A stretch of 64,000 nt of DNA from Enterobacter sp. SA187 (lineage in GTDB: Bacteria; Pseudomonadota; Gammaproteobacteria; Enterobacterales; Enterobacteriaceae), in contig NZ_CP019113.1 of assembly GCF_001888805.2 (NCBI RefSeq), forward strand, positions 1,550,001-1,614,000. Direction: 5' to 3'. The notes under the pieces were generated by a model. It did not search any database and was not told the DNA's origin. It was given only the letters and a program-made list of their open reading frames with translations. How positions within the stretch are numbered: the first letter of the stretch is position 1; the number at the start of each line of letters is the position of its first letter. The position numbers and the translations under genes are program-made. Shown here piece by piece: positions 24,962 through 33,874 of the stretch.

Positions 24962-25279
24962 ATGTCCTGGTTCGTTTTACTTATTGCGGGTTTACTTGAA
25001 GTTGTCTGGGCCATCGGCCTGAAATACACCCATGGTTTCACCCGTCTCACGCCCAGTATCATCACCGTCAGCGCCATGATCGTCAGTATTGTTATGCTGT
25101 CGTGGGCGATGAAAACGCTGCCGGTCGGCACCGCGTATGCGATCTGGACGGGAATTGGCGCGGTCGGCGCGTCCATTACCGGCATGATATTGCTGGGTGA
25201 ATCCACAAGCCCGGCGCGCATCATCAGCCTGGTGCTGATTGTCGCCGGGATCATCGGGTTAAAACTCAGCACCCATTAA
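24962..25279 (+). CDS. gdx: Guanidinium exporter Gdx (SugE)
   Basis: 105 residues, as in E. coli, with four transmembrane helices of the small-multidrug-resistance family. The start SWFVLLIAGLLEVVWAIGLK has the essential Glu13; the end GIIGLKLSTH is identical to E. coli. It exports guanidinium ion by proton exchange as a dual-topology dimer. AGGAG lies upstream and a guanidine-II riboswitch controls it. Its stop overlaps the stop of blc in a TTAA palindrome. Confidence 0.97.
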   Translation: MSWFVLLIAGLLEVVWAIGLKYTHGFTRLTPSIITVSAMIVSIVMLSWAMKTLPVGTAYAIWTGIGAVGASITGMILLGESTSPARIISLVLIVAGIIGLKLSTH

Positions 25280-25806
25280 CGGTTTTGCGCCACCCAGATG
25301 AGTTTCTCCACCGCAAAGCCCTGTTGTTTTGCGGTGTTCACCAGATCCTGTTTCACGTTATCCGGAATAGTGCGGGTGCGGGACAGGATCCACAGGTAAT
25401 CGCGATCCGGCCCGCAGACCAGCGCATGGCGATAATCTTTGTCGAGCGCAATGACGTTATAGCCGCCGTAAAAAGGGCCGAAAAACGACACCTTCAGCGC
25501 CGCACGGTTTTTAGATCCCGTAAAGTAAGCCCGGCCATCCGTCGATTGCCACATACCCCGCGACGGGTTATAGCCTTTGTTAATAACGTTCAGCCCGCCG
25601 TCTTCCCGCAGGCTGTAGGTGGCGGTGACGTTATCCAGCCCGCGCTCAAAACGGTGATCCAGACGGGCGATTTCATACCAGGTACCGAGATAGCGCGTGG
25701 TATTAAAATTTTCCACGACGGTTACGCCGGGAGGAGGAGTGGGAGACTGGCAGGCCACCATCAGAAGCGCGGCGGAAACGACGGCAACGACAGGCAATAT
25801 ACGCAT
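25276..25806 (-). CDS. blc: Outer-membrane lipoprotein Blc (bacterial lipocalin)
   Basis: 176 residues (E. coli 177). Lipobox LMVAC with Cys19. The lipocalin signature NTTRYLGTWYEIARLDHRFE is followed by NVTATYSL and the later WILSRTRTIP. It binds lysophospholipid or fatty-acid ligands at the inner face of the outer membrane; E. coli expresses it in stationary phase. In K-12 ampC lies between blc and frdD; here only 110 bp separate blc from frdD. Confidence 0.97.
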   Translation of the reverse strand: MRILPVVAVVSAALLMVACQSPTPPPGVTVVENFNTTRYLGTWYEIARLDHRFERGLDNVTATYSLREDGGLNVINKGYNPSRGMWQSTDGRAYFTGSKNRAALKVSFFGPFYGGYNVIALDKDYRHALVCGPDRDYLWILSRTRTIPDNVKQDLVNTAKQQGFAVEKLIWVAQNR

Positions 25807-25884
25807 GGTATTTTCCTTCCAGGATTTACAGATAAGTGTAAAGCGTCACTGGAATTTTGCCCGGCTTGCCGTTGCGAAGCGTGA

Positions 25885-25908
25885 CCGGGTCTGCAACATC
25901 AGACCCGG
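25885..25908 (-). terminator. Hairpin after frdD
   Basis: CCGGGTCTG-ATGTTG-CAGACCCGG, 9-bp stem, 9 bp past the frdD stop. In E. coli this place holds the frd terminator that doubles as the ampC attenuator. No clear T-run follows here. Confidence 0.6.
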
Positions 25909-25916
25909 CACTGTAC

Positions 25917-26276
25917 TTAAAGGAAAATTACCCCGACCAGCGTCACCACGCTCAGGATCGCGGCAAGGCCGTAGAACACCCATTTACCGTTTGGCACGTG
26001 GATCTTCAGGTCGTGCATCAGGTGATGGATGCGGTGCAGGCCGCACCACAGCGGCAGCACAATCATCAGGAAGATAAAGGCGCGTCCGATGAGGCTTTGG
26101 GCAAAGGCCAGCACCCGCTCGAAGCTGAGCGCGTCGCCGGGATACAACCCCAGCGGCAGCAGCACGCCGATCAGCAGCACGATGACCGGCGCAAAGAACG
26201 CGCCCCACATGCCGCCTGCGCCAAACAGCCCCCAGAAAACAGGTTCGTCAGAGCGTTGTGGATTTGGATTAATCAT
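25917..26276 (-). CDS. frdD: Fumarate reductase subunit D (membrane anchor)
   Basis: 119 residues from the ATG at 26276, with AGGAGG upstream, as in E. coli. Three transmembrane helices; PNPQRSDEPVFWGLFGAGGM and the conserved WCGLHRIHHLMHDLKIH near helix 3 match. With FrdC it anchors FrdAB and forms the menaquinol site. Last gene of frdABCD. Confidence 0.97.
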   Translation of the reverse strand: MINPNPQRSDEPVFWGLFGAGGMWGAFFAPVIVLLIGVLLPLGLYPGDALSFERVLAFAQSLIGRAFIFLMIVLPLWCGLHRIHHLMHDLKIHVPNGKWVFYGLAAILSVVTLVGVIFL

Positions 26277-26286
26277 TCTGGCCTCC

Positions 26287-26682
26287 TTACCAGTACAGGG
26301 CGACAAACAGCACCACCAGCGTCACCAGCGCCGTGACAACCCACAGCCCTTTGATGATCGGCTGCGGTCCCATTTTCTCGTCTTTGACGATGATATTCGC
26401 GGCTTTCGGTGCCAACTCAAACCAGGTTTTGGTGTGCAGCAACGCCCCCGCCAGCGTGATGAGGTTAAGGATCACCACCACCGGGTTTTGCAGGAAGCCC
26501 ACAAATCCCGCCCAACTTTCTGCGCCATGCTTCAGCGCAAACAGGCCATAAATCAGCACGATGCTGAACCACACGGTAGTGATTGCCGTGCCTTCGCGCA
26601 GCATATAAAAGCGATAAAACGGCAGGTTTTTCCACCAGTTTGACGGCACCGGCCGCACGTAAGGTTTACGTTTCGTTGTCAT
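26287..26682 (-). CDS. frdC: Fumarate reductase subunit C (membrane anchor)
   Basis: 131 residues from the second of two adjacent ATGs (26685 and 26682), the E. coli length. TTKRKPYVRPVPSNWWKNLP leads to three transmembrane helices. It anchors the enzyme and helps oxidise menaquinol. It lies 10 bp upstream of frdD and 10 bp after frdB. Confidence 0.97.
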   Translation of the reverse strand: MTTKRKPYVRPVPSNWWKNLPFYRFYMLREGTAITTVWFSIVLIYGLFALKHGAESWAGFVGFLQNPVVVILNLITLAGALLHTKTWFELAPKAANIIVKDEKMGPQPIIKGLWVVTALVTLVVLFVALYW

Positions 26683-26692
26683 CATGCGCTCC

Positions 26693-27427
26693 TTAGCGTG
26701 GTTTCAGGGTGGCGATAAGAAAGTCTTTCGAACTTTCCACTTTCCCCTGCTGAATGGCCGCCGCCGGATCGACGTGCTTCGGACAAACGACAGAGCAGTA
26801 GCCCACAAACGTACAGCTCCAGACGCCGTTCTGGCTGTTAAGCTGCGCCATACGCTCTTTCTTGCCGCGATCGCGGCTGTCTTCGTTATACCGGTGCGCC
26901 AGGGTGATCGCTGCCGGGCCGATAAATTCCGGGTTCAGTCCAAACTGCGGACAAGCGGCGTAGCACAGACCGCAGTTGATGCAGCCGGAGAACTGATGGT
27001 ATTTCGCCATCTGCGCCGGCGTCTGGGTGTTCGGCCCCTGATCCGGTGTACGCGGATTGCCGATAATGTAGGGTTTAATGGCTTCCAGGCTCTCGATAAA
27101 GTGCGTCATATCGACCACCAGATCGCGTTCAATCGGGAAGTTCGCCAGCGCCTCCACCTTCATGCCTTGTTCGTATTCGCGCAGGAAGGTTTTACAGGCC
27201 AGCTTTGGCACCTTGTTGACCATCATGCCGCAGGAGCCGCAAATCGCCATGCGGCACGACCAGCGGTAGCTGAGATCCGGCGCGAGGTTATCCTTGATAT
27301 AGCCCAGCGCGTCCAGCAGCGAGGTTTGCTCATCAAAGGGCACCTCGTAAAACGCGCTGTGAGGGGCGCTGTCCACTTCCGGGTTATAGCGCACCACCTC
27401 GATTTTCAGGGTTTGTAGCTCAGCCAT
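26693..27427 (-). CDS. frdB: Fumarate reductase iron-sulfur subunit
   Basis: 244 residues, as in E. coli. The N-terminal 2Fe-2S domain has CRMAICGSCGMMVNK...C; the C-terminal half binds the 4Fe-4S and 3Fe-4S clusters through CINCGLCYAACP and CTFVGYCSVVCPKHVDP. It relays electrons from menaquinol to the flavin of FrdA. The start overlaps the frdA end by 8 bp. Confidence 0.98.
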   Translation of the reverse strand: MAELQTLKIEVVRYNPEVDSAPHSAFYEVPFDEQTSLLDALGYIKDNLAPDLSYRWSCRMAICGSCGMMVNKVPKLACKTFLREYEQGMKVEALANFPIERDLVVDMTHFIESLEAIKPYIIGNPRTPDQGPNTQTPAQMAKYHQFSGCINCGLCYAACPQFGLNPEFIGPAAITLAHRYNEDSRDRGKKERMAQLNSQNGVWSCTFVGYCSVVCPKHVDPAAAIQQGKVESSKDFLIATLKPR

Positions 27428-29210
27428 TCGCCTTCTCCTTCTTCTCGGCTGCTTCCGCTTCGCCGCCGTACATGCGTTTCGCCGGCGGCAGCGTGGTGAT
27501 CTTCACGTCGCTGTATTCCAGACGCGTCGTGCCGTCAGCATCGCGATAAGCGAGCGTATGTTTGAGGAAGTTGACGTCATCGCGTTCGGTGCAGCCTTCG
27601 TCCAGACGCTGATGCGCGCCGCGCGACTCTTTACGCGCCATCGCCGAGTGCGCCATACACTCCGCCACGTTCAGGCCATGCTTCAGCTCAAGGGTATACA
27701 GCAGATCGGTATTTAACACACTGGAGGTGTCGGTGATGCGCACGCGTTTGAAGCGCTCCTGCAACTCCGCCAGCTTATCGATGGTTTTCTGCATCAGTTC
27801 CGGCGTACGGTAGATGCCGCAGCCTTCTTCCATCGCCATGCCCATTTCGTCGCGCAGATGCGCCCAGTTTTCACTGCCTTCCTGGTTAACGAGATCTTTC
27901 AGGCGCTGTTCCACATCACCGGCCTGGGCGTTCAGCGCCTTATCGTCAGGCTGATGTGCGCCCATGGCATGTTCCATGGCTTTTTCACCGGCGAGGCGGC
28001 CAAAGACCACCAGTTCGGCCAGCGAGTTCGAGCCAAGACGGTTCGCGCCGTGCAGCCCGACAGAGGAGCATTCGCCCACCGCGAACAGGCCTTTGATGCG
28101 GGTTTCGCAGTTTTGATCGGTTTCGATGCCGCCCATGGTGTAGTGCGCGGTCGGGCGTACCGGGATCGGATCTTTCACCGGATCGACGCCGACATACGCT
28201 TTGGCAAGCTCACAGATAAACGGCAGACGTTCGAGCAGCTTTTTCTCACCCAGATGGCGGAGATCCAGATGGATCACGTCGCCGCGTGGCGTCGAAATGG
28301 TGTTGCCCTTGCGCCACTCATGCCAGAAGGCCTGGGAGACTTTATCGCGCGGCCCCAGCTCCATATATTTGTTTTTCGGCTCGCCGAGGGGCGTTTCCGG
28401 GCCCATGCCGTAATCCTGCAGATAACGGTAACCATCTTTATTCACCAGGATACCGCCTTCGCCACGGCAGCCTTCGGTCATCAGAATGCCGGAACCCGGC
28501 AGGCCGGTCGGGTGGTACTGTACAAACTCCATGTCGCGCAGCGCCACGCCGTGGTTCAGCGCAATGCCCATGCCGTCGCCGGTGACGATGCCGCCGTTAG
28601 TGTTGAAGCGGTACACGCGCCCGGCACCGCCGGTGGCCATGATCACCGCATTGGCGCGGATCTGCACCAGCGACCCTTCCATCATATTCATGGCGACAAG
28701 GCCGCGCACCGCGCCGTCATCCACCAGTACATCGAGGACAAAATGCTCGTCAAAGCGCTGGATCTGCGGAAACTGCAACGAGGTCTGGAAGAGGGTGTGC
28801 AGCATGTGGAAGCCGGTTTTGTCGGCGGCAAACCAGGTGCGCTCAATCTTCATGCCGCCGAAGCGCCGCACGTTGACGGAACCATCCGGGCGGCGGCTCC
28901 ACGGGCAGCCCCACTGTTCAAGCTGGATCATTTCGGTCGGGCAATGGTGCACGAAATAATCCACCACATCCTGCTCGCAAAGCCAGTCTCCACCGGCGAC
29001 GGTGTCGTGAAAATGGTAATCGAAGCTGTCATGATCCTGCGCGACGGCGGCAGACCCCCCTTCGGCGGCCACGGTATGGCTGCGCATGGGGTACACTTTT
29101 GAGATCAGGGCGATTTTAGCGTTGGGATTCGCTTGCGCCGCGGCTATCGCGGCACGTAATCCCGCACCACCTGCGCCAATTACGGCAAGATCGGCTTGAA
29201 AGGTTTGCAC
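27420..29210 (-). CDS. frdA: Fumarate reductase flavoprotein subunit
   Basis: 596 residues (E. coli 602; the difference is in the variable C-terminal tail and near residue 420). GAGGAGLRAAIAAAQ binds FAD, and MRSHTVAAEGG carries the His that holds FAD covalently. HYTMGGIETDQNCET is in the active site. It reduces fumarate to succinate during anaerobic respiration, using fumarate from AspA. First gene of the operon. No convincing FNR box was found by eye in the upstream 200 bp, although the E. coli operon is FNR-dependent. Confidence 0.98.
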   Translation of the reverse strand: MQTFQADLAVIGAGGAGLRAAIAAAQANPNAKIALISKVYPMRSHTVAAEGGSAAVAQDHDSFDYHFHDTVAGGDWLCEQDVVDYFVHHCPTEMIQLEQWGCPWSRRPDGSVNVRRFGGMKIERTWFAADKTGFHMLHTLFQTSLQFPQIQRFDEHFVLDVLVDDGAVRGLVAMNMMEGSLVQIRANAVIMATGGAGRVYRFNTNGGIVTGDGMGIALNHGVALRDMEFVQYHPTGLPGSGILMTEGCRGEGGILVNKDGYRYLQDYGMGPETPLGEPKNKYMELGPRDKVSQAFWHEWRKGNTISTPRGDVIHLDLRHLGEKKLLERLPFICELAKAYVGVDPVKDPIPVRPTAHYTMGGIETDQNCETRIKGLFAVGECSSVGLHGANRLGSNSLAELVVFGRLAGEKAMEHAMGAHQPDDKALNAQAGDVEQRLKDLVNQEGSENWAHLRDEMGMAMEEGCGIYRTPELMQKTIDKLAELQERFKRVRITDTSSVLNTDLLYTLELKHGLNVAECMAHSAMARKESRGAHQRLDEGCTERDDVNFLKHTLAYRDADGTTRLEYSDVKITTLPPAKRMYGGEAEAAEKKEKANG

Positions 29211-29492
29211 GACATTCCTCCAGGTTTTAGTTATTCCGCGTCGCCCTTAACAGGCGTCGCAAAAGCATGTCCACTGCTCCATTATGGGGAGGCAGTATAA
29301 CCTTGCGGGAGGAAGGGAAATTTGATGCGTTCGATTTTTTTGCCGATCTTCCGCGTGATTTATCACTCTGTTTGATGGATCCGGCCCTTTGTCTTATTTG
29401 TCCGCCGCGGGCAATAAATTACTGTGCAAAATTTGTCTCTCTGGCGGGTTACGGGTAGACTTCGTGCCCTTATCAGCATACGGAGAATTACC

Positions 29493-30470
29493 ATGAGCGA
29501 GACGGCAACCTGGCAGCCGAGCGCGTCCATCCCCAATTTATTGAAACGCGCCGCGAAGATTGCGGAGATCCGCCGTTTCTTTGCCGACCGCGGTGTACTG
29601 GAGGTGGAAACGCCCTGCATGAGTCAGGCGACGGTGACGGATATTCATCTGTTCCCGTTCGAAACCCGTTTTGTAGGCCCCGGCCATTCTCAGGGGATGA
29701 ACCTCTATCTGATGACCAGCCCGGAATACCATATGAAGCGTCTGCTGGTGGCGGGCTGCGGTCCGGTGTTCCAGCTGTGTCGCAGCTTCCGCAATGAAGA
29801 GATGGGGCGTCACCACAATCCGGAATTCACCATGCTGGAATGGTATCGTCCGCATTACGACATGTACCGCCTGATGAATGAAGTGGACGATCTGCTGCAA
29901 CAGGTCCTTGAGTGCCCGGCAGCAGAATCCCTGTCTTATCAGCAGGCTTTCCAGCGCCATCTTGAAATCGATCCGCTCTCTGCCGATAAGCAACAGCTGC
30001 GCGACGCGGCGGCGAAGCTGGATCTGAGCAATATTGCGGACACGGAAGACGATCGCGACACGCTGCTGCAATTGCTGTTTACCATGGGCGTCGAGCCGCA
30101 CATTGGTAAAGATCGCCCGGCCTTTGTCTATCACTTCCCGGCAAGCCAGGCTGCGCTGGCGCAAATCAGCACTGAAGATCACCGCGTGGCGGAACGCTTT
30201 GAGGTCTATTTCAAAGGGCTTGAGCTGGCGAATGGTTTCCACGAGCTGACCGACGCCCGTGAACAGCAGCAACGCTTTGAGCAGGATAACCGCAAGCGCG
30301 CCGCCCGCGGCCTGCCGCAGCAGCCCATTGATGTGAATCTGCTGGAAGCGCTGAAAGTAGGAATGCCGGATTGCTCCGGCGTGGCGCTGGGCGTTGACCG
30401 CCTGATCATGCTGGCACTGGGCGCGGAAAACTTAAGTGAAGTGATCGCCTTTACCGTCGACAGAGCGTAA
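29493..30470 (+). CDS. epmA: EF-P--(R)-beta-lysine ligase EpmA
   Basis: 325 residues from the ATG at 29493 with CGGAGAA upstream, as in E. coli (GenX/PoxA). It is a class II lysyl-tRNA-synthetase-like catalytic core without the anticodon domain; SPEYHMKRLL, FRNEEMGRHHNPEFTMLEWY and GVALGVDRLIML are motifs 2 and 3. It attaches beta-lysine to Lys34 of EF-P. The partner enzyme EpmB and EF-P are encoded at 22.1-23.8 kb. Confidence 0.97.
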   Translation: MSETATWQPSASIPNLLKRAAKIAEIRRFFADRGVLEVETPCMSQATVTDIHLFPFETRFVGPGHSQGMNLYLMTSPEYHMKRLLVAGCGPVFQLCRSFRNEEMGRHHNPEFTMLEWYRPHYDMYRLMNEVDDLLQQVLECPAAESLSYQQAFQRHLEIDPLSADKQQLRDAAAKLDLSNIADTEDDRDTLLQLLFTMGVEPHIGKDRPAFVYHFPASQAALAQISTEDHRVAERFEVYFKGLELANGFHELTDAREQQQRFEQDNRKRAARGLPQQPIDVNLLEALKVGMPDCSGVALGVDRLIMLALGAENLSEVIAFTVDRA

Positions 30471-30481
30471 GGCTTAACGGT

Positions 30482-30512
30482 CCCGGCCCTCTTTCTGAAA
30501 AGAGAGCCGGGG
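30482..30512. terminator. Bidirectional hairpin between epmA and mscM
   Basis: CCCGGCCCTCTTT-CTG-AAAAGAGAGCCGGG with one bulge, located between convergent genes. Its GAGAGCCGGGGTGAGGG side resembles short dispersed elements common in Enterobacteriaceae. Confidence 0.65.
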
Positions 30513-30520
30513 TGAGGGGA

Positions 30521-33500
30521 TTACAAACTTCCCGCCGGGCGGCCACGTCCGGCAGAGGTCAGCGTTCTGTTTGTTGCTTTACCGCCCAGGGTTTCCAGAC
30601 GCATCTGGAATGGCGGGAACGGCATATCAATACCGTGTTCACGGAAGCCCGCCAGGATCAACTGATGGATCTCATGGCGCAGCGGCATCCGGTGTCCCAT
30701 CTCCGCAGCGTAAATACGCAGTTCAAACAGCTGAATGCCCTGCTGTAAATCCACCAGGAACACTTCGGGCGGCGGGTTATCGATCACCAGCGAGCAGCGT
30801 TCCGCGGCGGTATATAGCAACTGCGTCACTTCCTCACTATTGGCATCCGCCGGAGCAGGCACCGTCAGCACCACACGGGTTACCGAATCCGACAGCGACC
30901 AGTTGATGAACTGCTCGGTGATAAACGCCTTGTTCGGCACGATGATCTCTTTGCGATCCCAGTCGCTGATCGTCGTGGCGCGGGTATTGATTTTGGTGAT
31001 GCTGCCGGTCAGATCGCGGATCGTTACGGTATCGCCGATGCGGATGGGTTTTTCGAACAGAATGATCAGGCCCGAGATGAAGTTGGCGAAAATCTCCTGC
31101 AAACCAAACCCGAGCCCGACACCGAGCGCGGCCACCAGCCACTGCAATTTTGACCACTCAATACCAATCATCGAGAAGCCCACCAGACCGCCAAACAGCA
31201 TCAGCAGATATTTGGTGATGGTGGTAATGGCGTAGCCGGTGCCCGGCGTCAGATCGAGGTGCTGCAACAGCGCCAGCTCCAGCAGGGCAGGGAGGTTACG
31301 CACCAGCTGCGTGGTGATGATAAACACCAGAATCGCGATCAGCACCGCGCCAAGGGTAATCGGCTCCAGACTTTCCACGCCCTGCACGGTGGAGGTCACA
31401 TCCCACAGGGAAATATTCTCCAGGAAGCCAAACGCGGAGTGGATTTCCGACCACAGCACAATCACCGACAGCAGGGCGATCAGCATCAGGATGGAGCGCA
31501 CCAGGCGCAGCGACTGGGTACTGATGGTATCCAGATCCACTTCGCTCTCGTCCACTTCCACCAGGCCTTCGGTGCTGGTGGTGTGATGCGGATCTTCTTC
31601 ACCCCGGGCACGCTGGGCGAGGATCTCGGCGCGGCGGTGTTTAGCGCGATCAAAGGCCAGCCGACGACGCTGGATCAGCATCCAGCGGCGAATGATGTGA
31701 TACACCACCAGCAGCAGGAACCAGATGGCCACCGAGGTCTCCAGCCGCGCCAGCAGTGCCTGCGCTGTCGCCAGATAACCGACCATAGCCGCCAGCATCG
31801 CCACCAGCGGGGCGCTCAGCAGCAGGTTCCACAGCAGATGGTTGCCCATGTTGTCACTGCTGCCGGTTTTGTCGACATACAACGGGATCCCGGCGCGTTT
31901 CAGGCTCAGGGTGACCATCGCCAGCGCGCCGCAAATCAGCATAAAGCACAGTCGTCCGAGGGAGCCGGAGAACTCACGGTCATTAAGATTATCGAACATG
32001 ATCAGCGCCATAATCAGCGGCACGATCAGGCCAATACACAGCAAATAGTTGCGCATACCGCGCGCCACACGCGCCCGCGGCCACGCAAAATGCGCGACAA
32101 ACAGACCGTTGGGGCGGGCAAAGGTGGCGCAAATCATCACCGCCCACAGCATCGGCACGGTCGCGGTGACGCCATCGCCAATCGCCACCGCCAGCGGATA
32201 CGGCCAGGCCTCACGCAAACCATAACCCAGGGTAGCCCACAGCACCGGCAGCGGCGAGGCCACCAGAATCGACCAGAATACCGTGCGCAGCGTCAGCCAG
32301 AAGTGATCCTGAGTCACCTTGCCGACGCGGGCGGACGAACGCTCCAGAAAGCGGGTAAAGTGCTTACGCGAGTACAGGCTGAAGCCGACAAGGAACAGGG
32401 CGGCAAACAGCGGCAGCAGCGTTTCTTTGGTGGTCAGCATCATCAGCGTGGCCTTGCCCAGCTGGCTGAAGGTATCCAGCGAGATCAGACGGCGCAGATC
32501 CTGCACGATATCGATCGGCCAGCTGAGATTGATAGGGCTGACGTCCGAGGTCCAGAACAGGTAACGGTGCGTCGCCTCGTTCACCTCTTTCAGCGCGTCT
32601 TCCAGCTGCGTGTGCGACACCTTGAGCTTGGTGAGTTCAAGGATCAGCGTGTCGCCGCCCTGCAACAGCGAAGTCAGCAGCTCGCGCTGAGTACGCAGTT
32701 GGGCGTCAAGAATACGGCTTTGTTCGCGGGTCAGCGGCTGACCATCGACCTGACGGATCTGCCGCAGTTGCGGCTGCTTGTTCAGCAGATCTTCATAGCG
32801 CATACGGTGCACGCGCAGCTGCGCCATTTCGGTGTCCAGCTGCTGTGGTTTCGGCATTTCCGGCAGACGGGCGACCTGCGCACGCAGCGCTTCGCCAAGC
32901 ATGTTGGATGCCCCCAGCCACTGGGACTGCTCGCGCAGGGTATTGAGCGCCTGGCGTACCTGTAACGTCTGACCGGTGGCCTGTCGTTGCTGAGAGGCGA
33001 CCAGATCCATCCGCTGCGCCTGCTGGTTGAGCGCCTGGGAGAGTTCGCGGTTGATTTTAAACTGATCGACAATGCCGACCGGCAGGTTGGCGCTGTTTTC
33101 CGCCAGCATTTCGGTGCTTTCCAGCGCCTGCTCGGCTTCACGCTGCCGCTGGCTGTTGAGCTGATTACGCAGCGCCTGTAAGTAAGTATCCAGCTGCGCC
33201 GCCTGCTTTTGCGCCAGCTCGGAGCGCATACGCGCCAGTTCCTGGCGGTTGTTGGCGGACAGTTGCGCCAGCTCCAGTTCATCCACCAGCGCTTTCAGCC
33301 TGGCAGATTCCGCCTGAGCACTGAGCAGCTGCGCCTGGGCCAGCGCGGTGGTACCGGCTGGCGTACCGGCGCGGCGTTCCACCTCATTGAGCTGGCGGCG
33401 GGCATCGGTTTGCTGCTGCGGCAGCTGGCTTAAGGAATCGCTGATTTCACGGGCGCGCTCCTGCTCCTGCTGCGCCAGGCGCGTCTTATCCAGCAGCTGG

Positions 33501-33856
33501 CTGCTGACCTGCAAAATTTCCTGATTGAGGGCGTCAGAACTCAGGTCGGTGGGAATGGCGCGCGGCTCGTCGCGCATACTGTTCAGCTGTGCGCGTAAGG
33601 TCTGGGAGGTTTTGGCGAAGTCGTCAATGACCTGCTGATACTGCTTTGCGCGCTCAAGCGAGCCGTTACGCTCGTCGAGCGCGTTCAGCGCGGCCTGGAG
33701 CACCTCAACGGTTTCGGCCTGATCCGGGGCGTTTTTCGCCCCTTTAGCCTGCTCCAGTTCCTGCGCGATTTGTTTAGCGTCGGGGGCCGTCGCAGCGGAC
33801 GCCCCCATACTGAGACTGAGGCACCAGGCCATCAGAAAAGCGATAATCAGGCGCAC
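30521..33856 (-). CDS. mscM: Miniconductance mechanosensitive channel MscM
   Basis: 1111 residues (E. coli MscM/YjeP 1107). A signal peptide ends GASA. The periplasmic N-terminal 450 residues are rich in Gln, Ala and Leu, a coiled-coil type region. About 11 transmembrane segments follow, then the MscS core (GFGLQEIFANFISGLIILFE; GDTVTIRDLTGSITKINTRA) and the cytoplasmic cage. It opens under membrane tension in osmotic down-shock. It is 18 bp downstream of psd, and in E. coli the two are co-transcribed. Confidence 0.97.
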   Translation of the reverse strand: MRLIIAFLMAWCLSLSMGASAATAPDAKQIAQELEQAKGAKNAPDQAETVEVLQAALNALDERNGSLERAKQYQQVIDDFAKTSQTLRAQLNSMRDEPRAIPTDLSSDALNQEILQVSSQLLDKTRLAQQEQERAREISDSLSQLPQQQTDARRQLNEVERRAGTPAGTTALAQAQLLSAQAESARLKALVDELELAQLSANNRQELARMRSELAQKQAAQLDTYLQALRNQLNSQRQREAEQALESTEMLAENSANLPVGIVDQFKINRELSQALNQQAQRMDLVASQQRQATGQTLQVRQALNTLREQSQWLGASNMLGEALRAQVARLPEMPKPQQLDTEMAQLRVHRMRYEDLLNKQPQLRQIRQVDGQPLTREQSRILDAQLRTQRELLTSLLQGGDTLILELTKLKVSHTQLEDALKEVNEATHRYLFWTSDVSPINLSWPIDIVQDLRRLISLDTFSQLGKATLMMLTTKETLLPLFAALFLVGFSLYSRKHFTRFLERSSARVGKVTQDHFWLTLRTVFWSILVASPLPVLWATLGYGLREAWPYPLAVAIGDGVTATVPMLWAVMICATFARPNGLFVAHFAWPRARVARGMRNYLLCIGLIVPLIMALIMFDNLNDREFSGSLGRLCFMLICGALAMVTLSLKRAGIPLYVDKTGSSDNMGNHLLWNLLLSAPLVAMLAAMVGYLATAQALLARLETSVAIWFLLLVVYHIIRRWMLIQRRRLAFDRAKHRRAEILAQRARGEEDPHHTTSTEGLVEVDESEVDLDTISTQSLRLVRSILMLIALLSVIVLWSEIHSAFGFLENISLWDVTSTVQGVESLEPITLGAVLIAILVFIITTQLVRNLPALLELALLQHLDLTPGTGYAITTITKYLLMLFGGLVGFSMIGIEWSKLQWLVAALGVGLGFGLQEIFANFISGLIILFEKPIRIGDTVTIRDLTGSITKINTRATTISDWDRKEIIVPNKAFITEQFINWSLSDSVTRVVLTVPAPADANSEEVTQLLYTAAERCSLVIDNPPPEVFLVDLQQGIQLFELRIYAAEMGHRMPLRHEIHQLILAGFREHGIDMPFPPFQMRLETLGGKATNRTLTSAGRGRPAGSL

Positions 33857-33874
33857 ATCAGTTACCTTTTAAAA

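Noticed and set aside
27858..29102. 414-codon plus-strand frame opposite frdA
   Set aside because: Antisense shadow of an intact flavoprotein gene.
29211..29492. FNR box upstream of frdA
   Set aside because: TTGAT at about 29322 has no proper ATCAA partner at the right distance; known regulation in E. coli is not enough to place a site here.
31259..32965. 568-codon plus-strand frame opposite mscM
   Set aside because: Extremely His/Gln/Arg-rich translation, explained by the Gln/Ala/Leu codons of MscM on the other strand.
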